A stretch of DNA of 64,000 bases from Caballeronia peredens. Lineage in GTDB: Bacteria; Pseudomonadota; Gammaproteobacteria; Burkholderiales; Burkholderiaceae. The position numbers were made by a program, and so were the translations under genes. The DNA is taken from the NCBI GenBank assembly GCA_001544595.2, contig FCOH02000016.1, positions 62,001-126,000 of the forward strand, read 5' to 3'. A model generated the notes under the pieces. It searched no databases and had not been told where the DNA came from. It saw only the letters and a list, made by a program, of their open reading frames with translations. Below are positions 1 through 8,746 of this stretch, piece by piece (the first letter of the stretch is position 1; the number at the start of each line of letters is the position of its first letter).

Positions 1-202
1 CGCGGGAGCGGTGTGTCGACGCCGTTTGCGCAATCTATCGGAGCGAGCGGACGCGGACAACTCGGCCGAACGGCATAGGCCGCGCGACGAGCCGTGCTTC
101 CGATGCGTTTCCCGTGCGAGCGGCCTATGTCATCCGGCCGAGTGGCGCGCCGCTGCTGATCGGCCGATACTGGCTGCACGAAACCGATCGAAGGGTGATG
201 CG

Positions 203-583
203 ATGCGAACGTTGTTTCTCTCCGGCGCGCTGAGTGCGGCGCTTCTGGCCGGATGCGTTGGAACGCCGAGCCTGCAGGGCACAATGGGCGCGCCGTCGTT
301 CATTGCGCTGCAGGAGATGTGCGGCACGGCGGCGGTCGACTACGGCGCGGACGCGCAGTCCGTCTATTCGGCGTTCTTCGATGCGTATGTCGCCGAACGT
401 CGCGGCGGCGTATCGAAGGAACGTTTCTGCGCGTTTCAGGCGGCGATCGCTGAGCGGCATCGCGCGTGGCAGGCGAACCCGGGACCGGAGTCGCAAAGCG
501 CGTGGGCGAATTTCTTCCTGGATCAGCGCGCTCAGGCTCTGAGCTGGCGCGCAGCAGTCGACCCTACGCTGCGCGCCGGATGA
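203..583 (+). CDS. small putative lipoprotein, function unknown
   Basis: A 126-residue protein with a lipoprotein signal: charged MRT start, hydrophobic stretch, lipobox LLAGC with the acylated Cys at residue 18. This predicts export by Sec and anchoring in the inner or outer membrane. The mature part is a short, helix-rich Ala/Arg domain (about residues 30-120) with no motif I recognise. The frame is open further upstream to position 11, but that part looks like non-coding high-GC read-through. ATG 203 is preferred because it starts the signal peptide and follows AAGGG. The next gene converges on it. Function unknown. Confidence 0.75.
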   Translation: MRTLFLSGALSAALLAGCVGTPSLQGTMGAPSFIALQEMCGTAAVDYGADAQSVYSAFFDAYVAERRGGVSKERFCAFQAAIAERHRAWQANPGPESQSAWANFFLDQRAQALSWRAAVDPTLRAG

Positions 584-618
584 AGACGTCTCGAAGGAAT
601 AAAAGCGGGTGATGCAGA

Positions 619-635
619 CGCGGCCGCCGGCCGCG
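619..635. terminator. GC hairpin between convergent genes
   Basis: CGCGGCC (619-625) pairs with GGCCGCG (629-635) over a 3-nt loop, in the gap between two convergent genes. There is no T tract, so a terminator role is only an inference from position. Confidence 0.3.
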
Positions 636-656
636 CCCTGAGTCCTGCCGCGGCTG

Positions 657-854
657 CTATGAATAGCGCTTGAAAGCTTTGACCGTGGAATCGCCGGAGG
701 CGGTGAGGCGCCATTGCTGACGTCCGGACGCGAGATTTTCGAGTTGAACGAGCTGGCGTTCGAGCAGGGCGTCGAGCTCTTCGCGTTCCATATCGACCTG
801 ATTGGGCGCTTCCTGAACCAGTAGCAGCGTGGCAAATTCGTGCGGACTCAGCAT
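657..854 (-). CDS. small conserved hypothetical protein
   Basis: A 65-residue acidic, helical protein starting MLSPHEFATLLL. The start at 854 is chosen because GGAG lies 6 nt upstream of that ATG. A second ATG four codons earlier (866) has no good ribosome binding site. The middle is rich in Glu/Leu (DMEREELDALLERQL), consistent with an amphipathic helix. The Glu-rich helix followed by a short basic beta-like tail suggests a small soluble regulator, but no function can be assigned. Confidence 0.6.
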   Translation of the reverse strand: MLSPHEFATLLLVQEAPNQVDMEREELDALLERQLVQLENLASGRQQWRLTASGDSTVKAFKRYS

Positions 855-1320
855 TGTGTTCTCCATGACGACCGAACGGCATAAGCAGCCGGCTTTGTAA
901 GCCGGATCTTTTTGCTTCGAAACGTTGTACGGGGAAACTGAAAAACCGCCGGGCACACGCATTGAGTTTTTGTGCTGCGAATGCCGGGAATTGGGATTGT
1001 AGGCAAGCGTCTGACGAGTGCCAAATTCGCCACGAAAATTTTGCCTTTGACTTTTTTCGTGAGCGGAGGCGGTTCGCTCTTCGCGCAAATTCGAAGAATC
1101 CACTTGAAGTTCGTGCGGCGGCGCACACAAACATAAGCGTTCGGCGGCCGACGCGCGAGTCGCCCGAACTCATTCAACCATTCATGCTCAAAATTCATTA
1201 ATTCATACGATAAATGAATTTGTTTAGGATTAAGCGGACAATGCAATATCCCTCTTTTGTCCGGCCGTCGCCCAGCAGTTCAGGGTCGGTCCGGCCCGCT
1301 GGTATTTCGGATTTCATTCA
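855..1320. other. intergenic region, AT-rich towards the GGT gene
   Basis: About 465 bases between divergent genes. It becomes clearly AT-rich from about 1180 to 1250 and holds the inverted repeat at 1191-1221. I see no convincing gene in it. Confidence 0.6.
1191..1221. promoter_or_regulatory. inverted repeat upstream of GGT-like gene, possible operator
   Basis: AAATTCATT (1191-1199) and AATGAATTT (1213-1221) are perfect 9-bp inverted copies around a 13-nt centre. Further ATTCA copies lie close by at about 1171-1205. The block is AT-rich in a GC-rich genome and sits 100 bp before the gamma-glutamyltransferase-like gene. An operator or upstream promoter element is the inferred role. Confidence 0.4.
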
Positions 1321-2958
1321 ATGACTCGCTTCAACTGGCAAAACCCCTATCCCACACCGCGCCTGCCGGTCTTCGCCCGCAATATCGTTTCGACGTCGCA
1401 TCCGCTTGCCGCGCAGGCCGGCCTGCGCATGTTGTGGAAGGGCGGCAATGCCGTCGATGCCGCCATCGCCGCGGCGGCGGCTATCACGGTGGTCGAGCCG
1501 GTGTCGTGCGGTCTGGGCGGCGACGCGTTTGCGCTCGTCTGGGACGGCCAGAAGCTGCACGGGCTGAACGCGTCGGGGGTTTCGCCGGCGGCATGGAACG
1601 TCGACTACTTCCGCGGCAAGTATGGCGAGGAGAACGGCCTCGCGCGCCAGCCCAAGCGTGGCTGGGATGCGGTGACGGTGCCCGGCGTCATCGCCGGATG
1701 GGAAGCGCTGCACACGAAGTTCGGCTCGCTGCCGTTCGCCGACCTGATGGAGCCCGCCATCGAGATCGCCGAGCGCGGTCATGCGGTCGCGAGCATCGTT
1801 GCCTACAAGTGGGCCGCGGCCGTGCCCGAACTCAAGGATCAGCCGGGCTTCGCGGACGTCTTTATGCCGCACGGCCGTGCGCCCGAAGTGAGCGAACTCG
1901 TGCGCTTTCCCGGCCACGCGAAGACGTTGCGTCTGCTCGCGCAGCACGGTCCGCGCGCGTTCTACGAGGGTGAAATCGCCGAGCGCATCAGCGCGTTTGC
2001 GCGCGAAGGCGGCGCCGCGCTGACCATGAACGATCTGCGCAACTATCGCGCGGACTGGGTCGAGCCGATCAGCAAGAATTATCGCGGTCATACGGTGCAC
2101 GAGATTCCGCCGAACGGGCAGGGCATCGCCGCGCTGATCGCGCTCGGCATTCTCGACAAGTTCGATGTCGGCGCGCTCAGCGTCGATCGCATCGAGTCGC
2201 AGCATCTGCAGATCGAGGCCATGAAGCTCGCGTTCGCCGACGTCTACCGCTATGTCGCCGATCCGCGTTCGATGGAAGTGACGCCCGAGCAGATGCTCGA
2301 CGACGCCTATCTGACGGAGCGCGCAAAGCTCATTGACCCGACGAAGGCCACGCAGTTCGATTTCGGCATGCCGAAGGCGGGCGGCACCATCTACATGTCG
2401 GTGGCGGACGAGCGCGGCATGATGGTGAGCTTCATCCAGTCGAATTACATGGGTTTCGGCTCGGGCGTGGTCGTGCCGGACAGCGGCATCTCGCTGCAGA
2501 ACCGCGGCTGCGGTTTCTCGATGGACCCGAAGTCGGTGAACGTGGTCGAGGGCGGCAAGCGCCCGTTCCATACGATCATTCCGGCGTTCCTCACGCAGGA
2601 AGTCGAGGGCCGCCGCGAAGCCGTCATGAGCTTCGGCGTGATGGGCGGCGACATGCAGCCGCAAGGCCATCTGCAATCCATCGTGCGCATGCTCGACTAC
2701 GGCCAGCAGCCGCAGGCGGCGTGCGACGCGCCGCGCTGGAAGGTCAATCGCGACTTCACGATCGACATCGAAGCGACGCTCGATGCGCAAACCGCGCGCG
2801 CGCTCGAAGGCCTGGGTCACACGATCAAATCCGTGGACGATCCCTACATGGACTTCGGCTCGGGCCAGTACATCTGGAAGCTCGACCGTAACGATCCCGA
2901 GCGTGGTTATGTCGCGGCCAGCGACAGCCGGCGCGACGGACTCGCCGCCGGATTCTGA
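1321..2958 (+). CDS. gamma-glutamyltransferase family protein (Ntn hydrolase)
   Basis: A 545-residue member of the gamma-glutamyltranspeptidase family, which cleaves itself and then transfers or hydrolyses gamma-glutamyl groups. The N-terminal half carries the GGNAVDAAIAAA signature (41-52). The segment GGTIYMSVADERG puts Thr356 where the autocatalytic nucleophile of E. coli GGT stands, followed by NYMGFGSG (about 375-382). GVMGGDMQPQGH (about 439-450) matches the oxyanion/substrate region. There is no signal peptide, so unlike E. coli Ggt it is probably cytoplasmic, like the YwrD-type subgroup. Substrate unknown. No strong ribosome binding site precedes the ATG. Confidence 0.88.
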   Translation: MTRFNWQNPYPTPRLPVFARNIVSTSHPLAAQAGLRMLWKGGNAVDAAIAAAAAITVVEPVSCGLGGDAFALVWDGQKLHGLNASGVSPAAWNVDYFRGKYGEENGLARQPKRGWDAVTVPGVIAGWEALHTKFGSLPFADLMEPAIEIAERGHAVASIVAYKWAAAVPELKDQPGFADVFMPHGRAPEVSELVRFPGHAKTLRLLAQHGPRAFYEGEIAERISAFAREGGAALTMNDLRNYRADWVEPISKNYRGHTVHEIPPNGQGIAALIALGILDKFDVGALSVDRIESQHLQIEAMKLAFADVYRYVADPRSMEVTPEQMLDDAYLTERAKLIDPTKATQFDFGMPKAGGTIYMSVADERGMMVSFIQSNYMGFGSGVVVPDSGISLQNRGCGFSMDPKSVNVVEGGKRPFHTIIPAFLTQEVEGRREAVMSFGVMGGDMQPQGHLQSIVRMLDYGQQPQAACDAPRWKVNRDFTIDIEATLDAQTARALEGLGHTIKSVDDPYMDFGSGQYIWKLDRNDPERGYVAASDSRRDGLAAGF

Positions 2959-3114
2959 CCCGTTCGTCGGAGACCGCGTCCTAGGGCCGGTCTTTGCTCA
3001 CTGAAACTATCGCGCTTAATCGCTGCTATTTGGCAAGCGAATGAGCGCGCACGCCCGTACCTCCGTGAGGCCGGGCGGAAAAACACGACATAAAGCAGGG
3101 AAGAGGAGATAAGC

Positions 3115-4482
3115 ATGAACGAAAACACGTATCGGGCGGCGGATACGAGCGGCGCAGCGCCGGCGAACGCGGGGCCGTCCGCGCCAGTGCAGGCGCCCTC
3201 GAAGGCGATGATCCGCCGCATCGTGTTCTCGTCGTCGGTCGGTAATGCGCTCGAGTGGTTCGACTTTCTCGTCTACGGCTATTTCGCGACGATCATCGCC
3301 AAGGCGTTTTTCCCGTCGCAGGACGAGTGGCTTTCGACCATGCTGGCGATCGGCACTTTCGGCATCTCGTTTCTCATGCGTCCGCTCGGCGCGATCGTGC
3401 TCGGCATATACGGCGATCGCAAAGGGCGCAAGGCCGCGCTCACGCTCGCCATTCTGCTGATGATGGTCGGCACGTTCACGATGGCCGTGATGCCGTCGTA
3501 CCAGCACATCGGCATCGCCGCACCGCTCCTGATTTTGCTCGCGCGTCTCGTTCAAGGCTTTGCCGTCGGCGGCGAGTTCGGCAGCGCGACCGCCTTCATG
3601 GTCGAGCACAGTGCAGCGCGGCGCGGCTATTACGCGAGCTGGCAGTTCGCAAGCCAGGGGCTCGCCGCGATCATGGCAGCGTCGTTCGGCTCGCTTCTGA
3701 CCGCGTGGCTGCCGCAGCCGCAACTCGAAAGCTGGGGTTGGCGCATTCCGTTTGTCTTCGGCCTGCTCGTCGGGCCGGTCGGTTATTACATTCGCTCGCA
3801 TCTGGACGAAACGCCCGAATTTCTCGCGACGCGTCCCGCGAAGCAGACCAGCGCGCCCGGCGTCTCGTTCTCGAATCAATGGCTGAATCTGTTGCTGGCA
3901 GTCGGCATCGTCGCGCAATCGACTGTCGGCGTGTATGTCCTGCAGCTCTACATGCCGTTGTACGCGGTCAAGCAGTTGCACCTCCCGGCGACAGCGTCGT
4001 TCGCCGTCGTAGTGCTCAATGGCGGACTTCAGTTCATCTTTTCACCGTTGATGGGCGCGCTTTCCGACCGGCTGGGTCGCATCCGCATCATGCTCGCCAC
4101 GTCGATCTTCATGGGCATCGTAATTTATCCGATGTTTGCATGGCTGCAGTCGCATCCGACAATCGCCTCGCTCGTCGTCCTGCAAGCGGTGGCGGGCATT
4201 CTGAAAGCGGCGTACTCCGGCCCGATGCCGGCGCTCATGTCCGAAATCTTCCCGACACGCGTCCGCTCGACGGGCTTGTCGATCGGCTACGCGCTCGGTG
4301 TCACGCTGTTCGGCGGGTTCGCGCCGACGATCGTCGAGGCGTTCATCCACGTCACCGGCGACAAGCTCGCGCCGAGCTATTACGTGCTGCTCGCCGCGGT
4401 GTTGTCGGGTGTGTCGCTCGCGATCGTCGGGTGGCGCATGCGTTCGGCGCGCGGCGCGGCTCCAACGCCGCAAGCAACGTAA
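3115..4482 (+). CDS. MFS transporter, metabolite:H+ symporter (ProP/MHS) type
   Basis: A 455-residue, 12-helix major facilitator protein of the inner membrane. The start of helix 1 (VGNALEWFDFLVYGYFA), the loop GDRKGRKAAL, and RLVQGFAVGGEFGSA are hallmarks of the metabolite:proton symporter group that includes ProP and organic-acid carriers. GALSDRLGR marks the second-half loop. AGGAG sits just before ATG 3115. It lies 156 bp after the GGT-like gene on the same strand, so it could move a product or substrate of that enzyme, but that is only context. Substrate cannot be told from sequence. Confidence 0.9.
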   Translation: MNENTYRAADTSGAAPANAGPSAPVQAPSKAMIRRIVFSSSVGNALEWFDFLVYGYFATIIAKAFFPSQDEWLSTMLAIGTFGISFLMRPLGAIVLGIYGDRKGRKAALTLAILLMMVGTFTMAVMPSYQHIGIAAPLLILLARLVQGFAVGGEFGSATAFMVEHSAARRGYYASWQFASQGLAAIMAASFGSLLTAWLPQPQLESWGWRIPFVFGLLVGPVGYYIRSHLDETPEFLATRPAKQTSAPGVSFSNQWLNLLLAVGIVAQSTVGVYVLQLYMPLYAVKQLHLPATASFAVVVLNGGLQFIFSPLMGALSDRLGRIRIMLATSIFMGIVIYPMFAWLQSHPTIASLVVLQAVAGILKAAYSGPMPALMSEIFPTRVRSTGLSIGYALGVTLFGGFAPTIVEAFIHVTGDKLAPSYYVLLAAVLSGVSLAIVGWRMRSARGAAPTPQAT

Positions 4483-4843
4483 CCCCGTAACATTCGCGCG
4501 GCGGCATTCGCCGCATCGCATCGTTCAAGGCGGCTTCGGCCGCCTTCGTGCTTTCTGCGTCTCGCGATCCGCCAAACTGCCTGAACCGGCACGTTTCATG
4601 CTGCAGCGCGTCGATGCCCGCCCGGAGCGAGTCGTGGAAAATTGACGCAGACCGGAACCGACGCCTTCGCGCGCGAGTCTGTCCCCATGTCTGCAAACTC
4701 GTAGCAGGGCGGCTAATATGGAAAAACAAGCTGCTAACACATGAATTTGAAGACGCGGTGACCGAATCGTTCGCAGCGTCGCCTGAACCTCGGCCGTCTC
4801 TTGTTGGCCGATGGCGCGTTCAGTCCAGCCAGGAGCGCGATAA
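4483..4843. other. intergenic region between MFS gene and diiron protein gene
   Basis: About 360 bases. It holds the hairpin at 4527-4546 and, around 4713-4720, a TAATAT hexamer that could be the -10 box for the downstream gene. No gene is seen. Confidence 0.5.
4527..4546 (+). terminator. hairpin with TTCG tetraloop after MFS gene
   Basis: AAGGCGGC, loop TTCG, GCCGCCTT: a perfect 8-bp stem with a stabilising tetraloop 45 nt after the transporter stop. The following T run is short (CGTGCTTTC), so termination may be only moderate. Confidence 0.6.
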
Positions 4844-5668
4844 ATGCACACTGACAGTAGCCACGTCATGCCGTGGCGCATCGAAGACATCGATCTCAGC
4901 CGGATCGATCGTCAGAAGGCGCAGTCCAACGAGCATCTTCTCTTGTTGCTGTGCGCCTGCTCGTTCATTGAAAGCGGCACGGATCTCTACACGAGCAATC
5001 TGAGCAAATATTTCCACGACGACCCCGAGATCTCCGCGTGGCTCAACGACGAGTGGGAGCCCGAGGAGATGCAGCACGGCCGCGCGCTCAAGACGTACAT
5101 TCATTACGTGTGGCCCGAGTTCGACTGGGACACGGCTTTCAAGAACTTCTTCGCCGAATACTCGCTCACGTGCTCTTACGAAGAATTCGAGAAGAAGCGC
5201 GCGCTCGAGATGGTGGCGCGCTGTGTCGTCGAAACGGGTACGGCCACGCTCTATCGCGCGATCAACGAATGTTCCGACGAGCCGGTGCTCAAAGAGATCA
5301 CCGACAACATCCGTACCGACGAAGTGCGGCATTACAAGCACTTTTTCCGCTTCTTCAAGAAGTGGAACAAGATCGAGGGTAACGGCCGCCTTGCCGTGCT
5401 GGGGGCGCTCATACGGCGCGTCGCCGAATTGAAGAGCGAGGATTCGGAGATTGCGCTACGGCATGTCTTCGCCATTCGTTATCCTGAGCATGCGCAGGAT
5501 TCCGAGTACAACCGCGAGCTTTCGGCGCGCGTGAATGCGCTCGTCAGGCGCAACCTGTCGGCGGATCAGGCCATCAAGATGCTGCTCAAGCCGCTCGATT
5601 TGCCCGCGCGCATTCAGCCCGGCGTTCACTATCCGCTGTCCAAGATGACGCAGTTGTTCTTCCGCTAG
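4844..5668 (+). CDS. ferritin-like diiron domain protein
   Basis: A 274-residue soluble helical protein. It shows a full set of diiron carboxylate ligands in ferritin/acyl-ACP-desaturase order: Glu43 (FIESG), Glu75/His78 (EEMQH), Glu130 (VETGT) and Glu160/His163 (DEVRH). This supports a four-helix bundle binding two irons for O2 activation or iron handling. The C-terminal third (about 175-274) has no metal ligands and seems to be an added domain. AGGAG precedes the ATG. Neighbours give no pathway. It is probably an oxidase or hydroxylase rather than a storage ferritin because of its length and asymmetry, but this is inference. Confidence 0.8.
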   Translation: MHTDSSHVMPWRIEDIDLSRIDRQKAQSNEHLLLLLCACSFIESGTDLYTSNLSKYFHDDPEISAWLNDEWEPEEMQHGRALKTYIHYVWPEFDWDTAFKNFFAEYSLTCSYEEFEKKRALEMVARCVVETGTATLYRAINECSDEPVLKEITDNIRTDEVRHYKHFFRFFKKWNKIEGNGRLAVLGALIRRVAELKSEDSEIALRHVFAIRYPEHAQDSEYNRELSARVNALVRRNLSADQAIKMLLKPLDLPARIQPGVHYPLSKMTQLFFR

Positions 5669-5706
5669 AACTTGATCCGATGCCGGCCCGGAGCCGGCGT
5701 CTTCCT

Positions 5707-6207
5707 ATGACCGACCACACCGCCTCGCTTGCCGCTTTCGACGAATGGCCGCCCGAGTTGCGCGCGCTCTTCGACGGCACGCTCGCGAGCGCAGACGGCC
5801 GCTTCACGGCTTCCCTTTGCGCCGCCGATGGCGCTCATCGCGTGCGGACCGCGCTGCTGAGCGCGGGCGAACTGCTCGCGCCCGACGCGCGCACGCTCGC
5901 CTTCGCGCTGTGGCCCGGTTCGCGGACCGCGCAAGCCGTGACGGCGAGCGGGCACGCCACGCTCGCCTTCGTTTTCGACGAGGCGTTCTATCAGGTGCAA
6001 CTGGATGCGCGGCGCGTGCCGCTCGATGACGTGCCGCTCGCGTGCTTCGTCGGCACGATCGAAAGCGGTGAAATGCAGCGGGTGGGTTATGCGCGACTCA
6101 CGAGTGGAATCGCGTTCGAACTGAGCGAGGCCGAGGCCAGCGCCACGCTCGCGCGCTGGCGCGAGCAGGCCGAGTGGCTGAAGCGGGCGGCGAGCGCCGC
6201 CGCCTGA
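5707..6207 (+). CDS. conserved hypothetical, possibly pyridoxamine-phosphate-oxidase-like fold
   Basis: A 166-residue soluble protein starting MTDHTASLAAFDEW. The run RTALLSAGELLAPDARTLAF and the later GSRTAQAVTASGHATLAFVF resemble the strand pattern of FMN-binding split-barrel (PNPOx-like) proteins, without a clear flavin motif. An in-frame ATG nine codons earlier (5680) is possible, but neither start has a good ribosome binding site. It follows the diiron protein by 38 nt on the same strand, so the two may be co-transcribed. Function uncertain. Confidence 0.6.
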   Translation: MTDHTASLAAFDEWPPELRALFDGTLASADGRFTASLCAADGAHRVRTALLSAGELLAPDARTLAFALWPGSRTAQAVTASGHATLAFVFDEAFYQVQLDARRVPLDDVPLACFVGTIESGEMQRVGYARLTSGIAFELSEAEASATLARWREQAEWLKRAASAAA

Positions 6208-6234
6208 AACGCCGGCGCGCGCCGGCGAAACGGT

Positions 6235-7749
6235 TTAGCGTCCGCGGTTGCTGGAACGCAACGCGTCGCGCCGGCCGCTGAGCAGCGCACCGGGATTGGC
6301 TGCCGGCTTGCGTCGATTGTCGACCTGCGCCGCCTTTGCCGGCTCGGCGCGTCGCGTCGCCGGCGCGGGTCCCGCGCCCATACCGGGCTTGGCCGCCGGC
6401 TTGGGTTGCTGGCTGCGTCCGTCGCGCGCGGGTTGGGCGCCGCTGTTCGGCTTCGGCGGGCGCGCGCCGCGCGCTTCGCCGTTCGGACGACCGCCGTCGC
6501 GGCGGGTTTCGCCGCTGCGCTGCCCTTGTCCCTGACGCCCCTGTCCTTGCCCCTGACCCTGACCGCGCCCCTGGCTGCGGCGCTGGATCGGTTCGGGCTT
6601 CGCGTTCGGATCGGGCTCGAAGCCGGGAATCACTTCGTGCGGAATCGGACGCTTGATGAGGCGTTCGATGTCCTTCAGCAACTGATGCTCGTCCACGCAG
6701 ACAAGCGACACCGCTTCGCCTTCCGCGCCCGCGCGTCCGGTCCGGCCGATGCGGTGAACATAGTCTTCCGGTACGTTCGGTAGGTCGAAGTTGACGACGT
6801 GCGGCAGTTGATCGATGTCGATGCCGCGTGCGGCGATATCGGTCGCGACGAGCACCTGCAGCGTCTGGTCCTTGAATTCGGCGAGCGCGCGCGTACGGGC
6901 CGACTGGCTCTTGTTGCCGTGAATCGCGAGCGCGCTGATGCCGTCCTTGCCGAGCTGCTCGGCGAGGCGGTTCGCGCCGTGCTTGGTGCGCGTGAACACG
7001 AGTACCTGGAACCAGTTGTTGCTGCGGATCAGATGCGTGAGCATTTCACGCTTGCGATCGCGATCGACCGGATGGATCTTCTGTTCGACCGTTTCGGCCG
7101 TCGTATTGCGGCGCGCGACTTCGATGAGCGCGGGCGAATCGAGCAGGCCGTCGGCGAGCGCCTTGATTTCGTCGGAGAACGTGGCCGAGAACAGCAGGTT
7201 CTGGCGCTTCTCCGGCAGACGCGCGAGCACGCGCTTGATGTCGTGGATGAAGCCCATGTCGAGCATGCGGTCGGCTTCGTCGAGCACGAGGATTTCGAGC
7301 TTCGACACGTCGATGGTCTTTTGCTGCATGTGATCGAGCAGGCGTCCCGGCGTCGCCACGACGATATCGACGCCGCGGCGCAGCGCCTCGATCTGCGGAT
7401 TGATGCCGACGCCGCCGAACATCACGGTCGAGCGCAGCTTCAGATACTTGCCGTAGGCGCGCACGCTTTCCTCGACCTGCGCGGCGAGTTCGCGCGTTGG
7501 CGTGAGAATCAGCGCGCGCACGGGGCGCTTCGCGCTGCCCGCGGCCGGCGCGAGTTGCGACAGGCGCTGCAGAATCGGCAGCGTGAAGCCGGCGGTCTTG
7601 CCCGTGCCGGTTTGCGCGCCCGCGAGCAGGTCGCCGCCCTTCAGAACGGCGGGAATCGCCTGGAGCTGGATCGGAGTAGGGCTGGAGTAGCCGAGTTCGT
7701 TGACGGCTCGAAGCAGGGGTTCGGACAGACCGAGTGAATCAAAAGACAT
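6235..7749 (-). CDS. rhlE: ATP-dependent RNA helicase RhlE (DEAD-box)
   Basis: A 504-residue DEAD-box helicase. In order: Q-motif region (GYSSPTPIQLQAIP), motif I GAQTGTGKT, PTRELA, DEAD, SAT, then the second RecA domain with ATDIAARGIDIDQL and HRIGRTGRAG. The helicase core ends near residue 375. The last 130 residues are a basic, disordered tail rich in Gly, Gln, Arg and Pro, typical of RhlE and thought to bind RNA. The protein unwinds short RNA duplexes in ribosome assembly and mRNA decay. It is monocistronic here. Confidence 0.95.
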   Translation of the reverse strand: MSFDSLGLSEPLLRAVNELGYSSPTPIQLQAIPAVLKGGDLLAGAQTGTGKTAGFTLPILQRLSQLAPAAGSAKRPVRALILTPTRELAAQVEESVRAYGKYLKLRSTVMFGGVGINPQIEALRRGVDIVVATPGRLLDHMQQKTIDVSKLEILVLDEADRMLDMGFIHDIKRVLARLPEKRQNLLFSATFSDEIKALADGLLDSPALIEVARRNTTAETVEQKIHPVDRDRKREMLTHLIRSNNWFQVLVFTRTKHGANRLAEQLGKDGISALAIHGNKSQSARTRALAEFKDQTLQVLVATDIAARGIDIDQLPHVVNFDLPNVPEDYVHRIGRTGRAGAEGEAVSLVCVDEHQLLKDIERLIKRPIPHEVIPGFEPDPNAKPEPIQRRSQGRGQGQGQGQGRQGQGQRSGETRRDGGRPNGEARGARPPKPNSGAQPARDGRSQQPKPAAKPGMGAGPAPATRRAEPAKAAQVDNRRKPAANPGALLSGRRDALRSSNRGR

Positions 7750-8000
7750 AAATGGAGGTTCAATTCGTTATGTCGAACGGCGCGCATGCGAGTGGAGGCG
7801 GCGGCGAATCTTCGTTCGGCCGGCGGAGCGCATGCGTGACGCTCGGGAAAAATCGGGCGGCGGGCCCATTGGCGGTCACTGACTGCCGGGTGTTGCCGCG
7901 AGGATCGACGTGCTATCAAGACACGTCATCTGGCGCTAAGTTGCATCGCTGAGTTTGCACCGATGAAGCTGCGACGCTTCGACGCTCATGCGTCCGACGC

Positions 8001-8621
8001 TCACGCGACATAGCGCGCGACGCTCACGAACTGACACAAGCTGCCTGCGAGCACGAACAGATGCCAGATTCCGTGTCCGTGCCGGATGCGCTCGTCGTTG
8101 ATGAAAAACCAGATACCGGCGGTATAAACCAGACCGCCCGCCAGCAGCCACGCGGTTCCCGCGGGCGGCAGCGTCGTCACGAGCGGATGAACGGCTACGA
8201 GCGCGAGCCAGCCCATCAACACGTAGAGCACCATCGAAACGCTGCGGGTTCGGCGCCCGAGCGTGAGTTCCTGCGTAATGCCGAGCACCGCGAGCCCCCA
8301 GCTTACGCCGAAGAGCGACCAGCCCCACGGTCCGCGCAAGGTCACCAGTGTATACGGCGTGTAGCTGCCGGCGATCAGCAAGTAAATGGCCGAATGATCG
8401 CACTTCTGCAGTACTGCCTTGACGCGCGGCGCGCGCACCCAGTGATACAGCGTGGAGATGATGTACAGCGCGCAGAGCATTGCGCCATACACGGCAAAGC
8501 TGACGACCTTGTACGCGTCGCCGTCCAGCGCGCCCATCGTGACCAGCGTTGCCAGCCCCGCCACCGACAGCAAAGCGCCGATCAGATGGCTGATGCTGTT
8601 GAAACGCTCGCCTGCATGCAT
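8001..8621 (-). CDS. hemolysin III family (YqfA/TrhA-like) membrane protein
   Basis: A 206-residue polytopic membrane protein with about seven hydrophobic segments. Family marks: NSISHLIGALLS near the N-terminus, STLYHW (about 56-61), KCDHSAIYLLIAGSYTP (about 73-89) and the C-terminal GHGIWHLFVL (about 182-191). The conserved His residues in these segments are thought to bind metal in this PAQR-like family. Real haemolytic activity is doubtful for most members. A role in membrane homeostasis is more likely. The start at 8621 gives the usual family length, with a weak GGCGGA upstream. Confidence 0.85.
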   Translation of the reverse strand: MHAGERFNSISHLIGALLSVAGLATLVTMGALDGDAYKVVSFAVYGAMLCALYIISTLYHWVRAPRVKAVLQKCDHSAIYLLIAGSYTPYTLVTLRGPWGWSLFGVSWGLAVLGITQELTLGRRTRSVSMVLYVLMGWLALVAVHPLVTTLPPAGTAWLLAGGLVYTAGIWFFINDERIRHGHGIWHLFVLAGSLCQFVSVARYVA

Positions 8622-8662
8622 GTCGATTCCGCCAAAACGCGCGTGCGCGTCTGCGCGCGTGC

Positions 8663-8684
8663 CAAAAGAAAGGGGCGCGGCCCC
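8663..8684 (-). terminator. intrinsic terminator of the cytochrome pair
   Basis: Read on the minus strand: GGGGC, loop CGC, GCCCC, followed by TTTCTTTT. It lies 63 bp past the stop of the three-haem cytochrome gene. The stem is short but GC-only and the T tract is good. Confidence 0.65.
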
Positions 8685-8746
8685 AACTACGAAGGCTGCG
8701 CCCCAGTGCGTATTGTACGCTGTCTTTGCGGATGGCCGTCCGGCGC

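Noticed and set aside
1318..2820. Long minus-strand open frame (about 500 codons) under the GGT-like gene
   Set aside because: Its translation is His/Arg/Asp-rich without any domain, as expected for the antisense of a GC-rich gene, and the plus-strand protein is clearly real.
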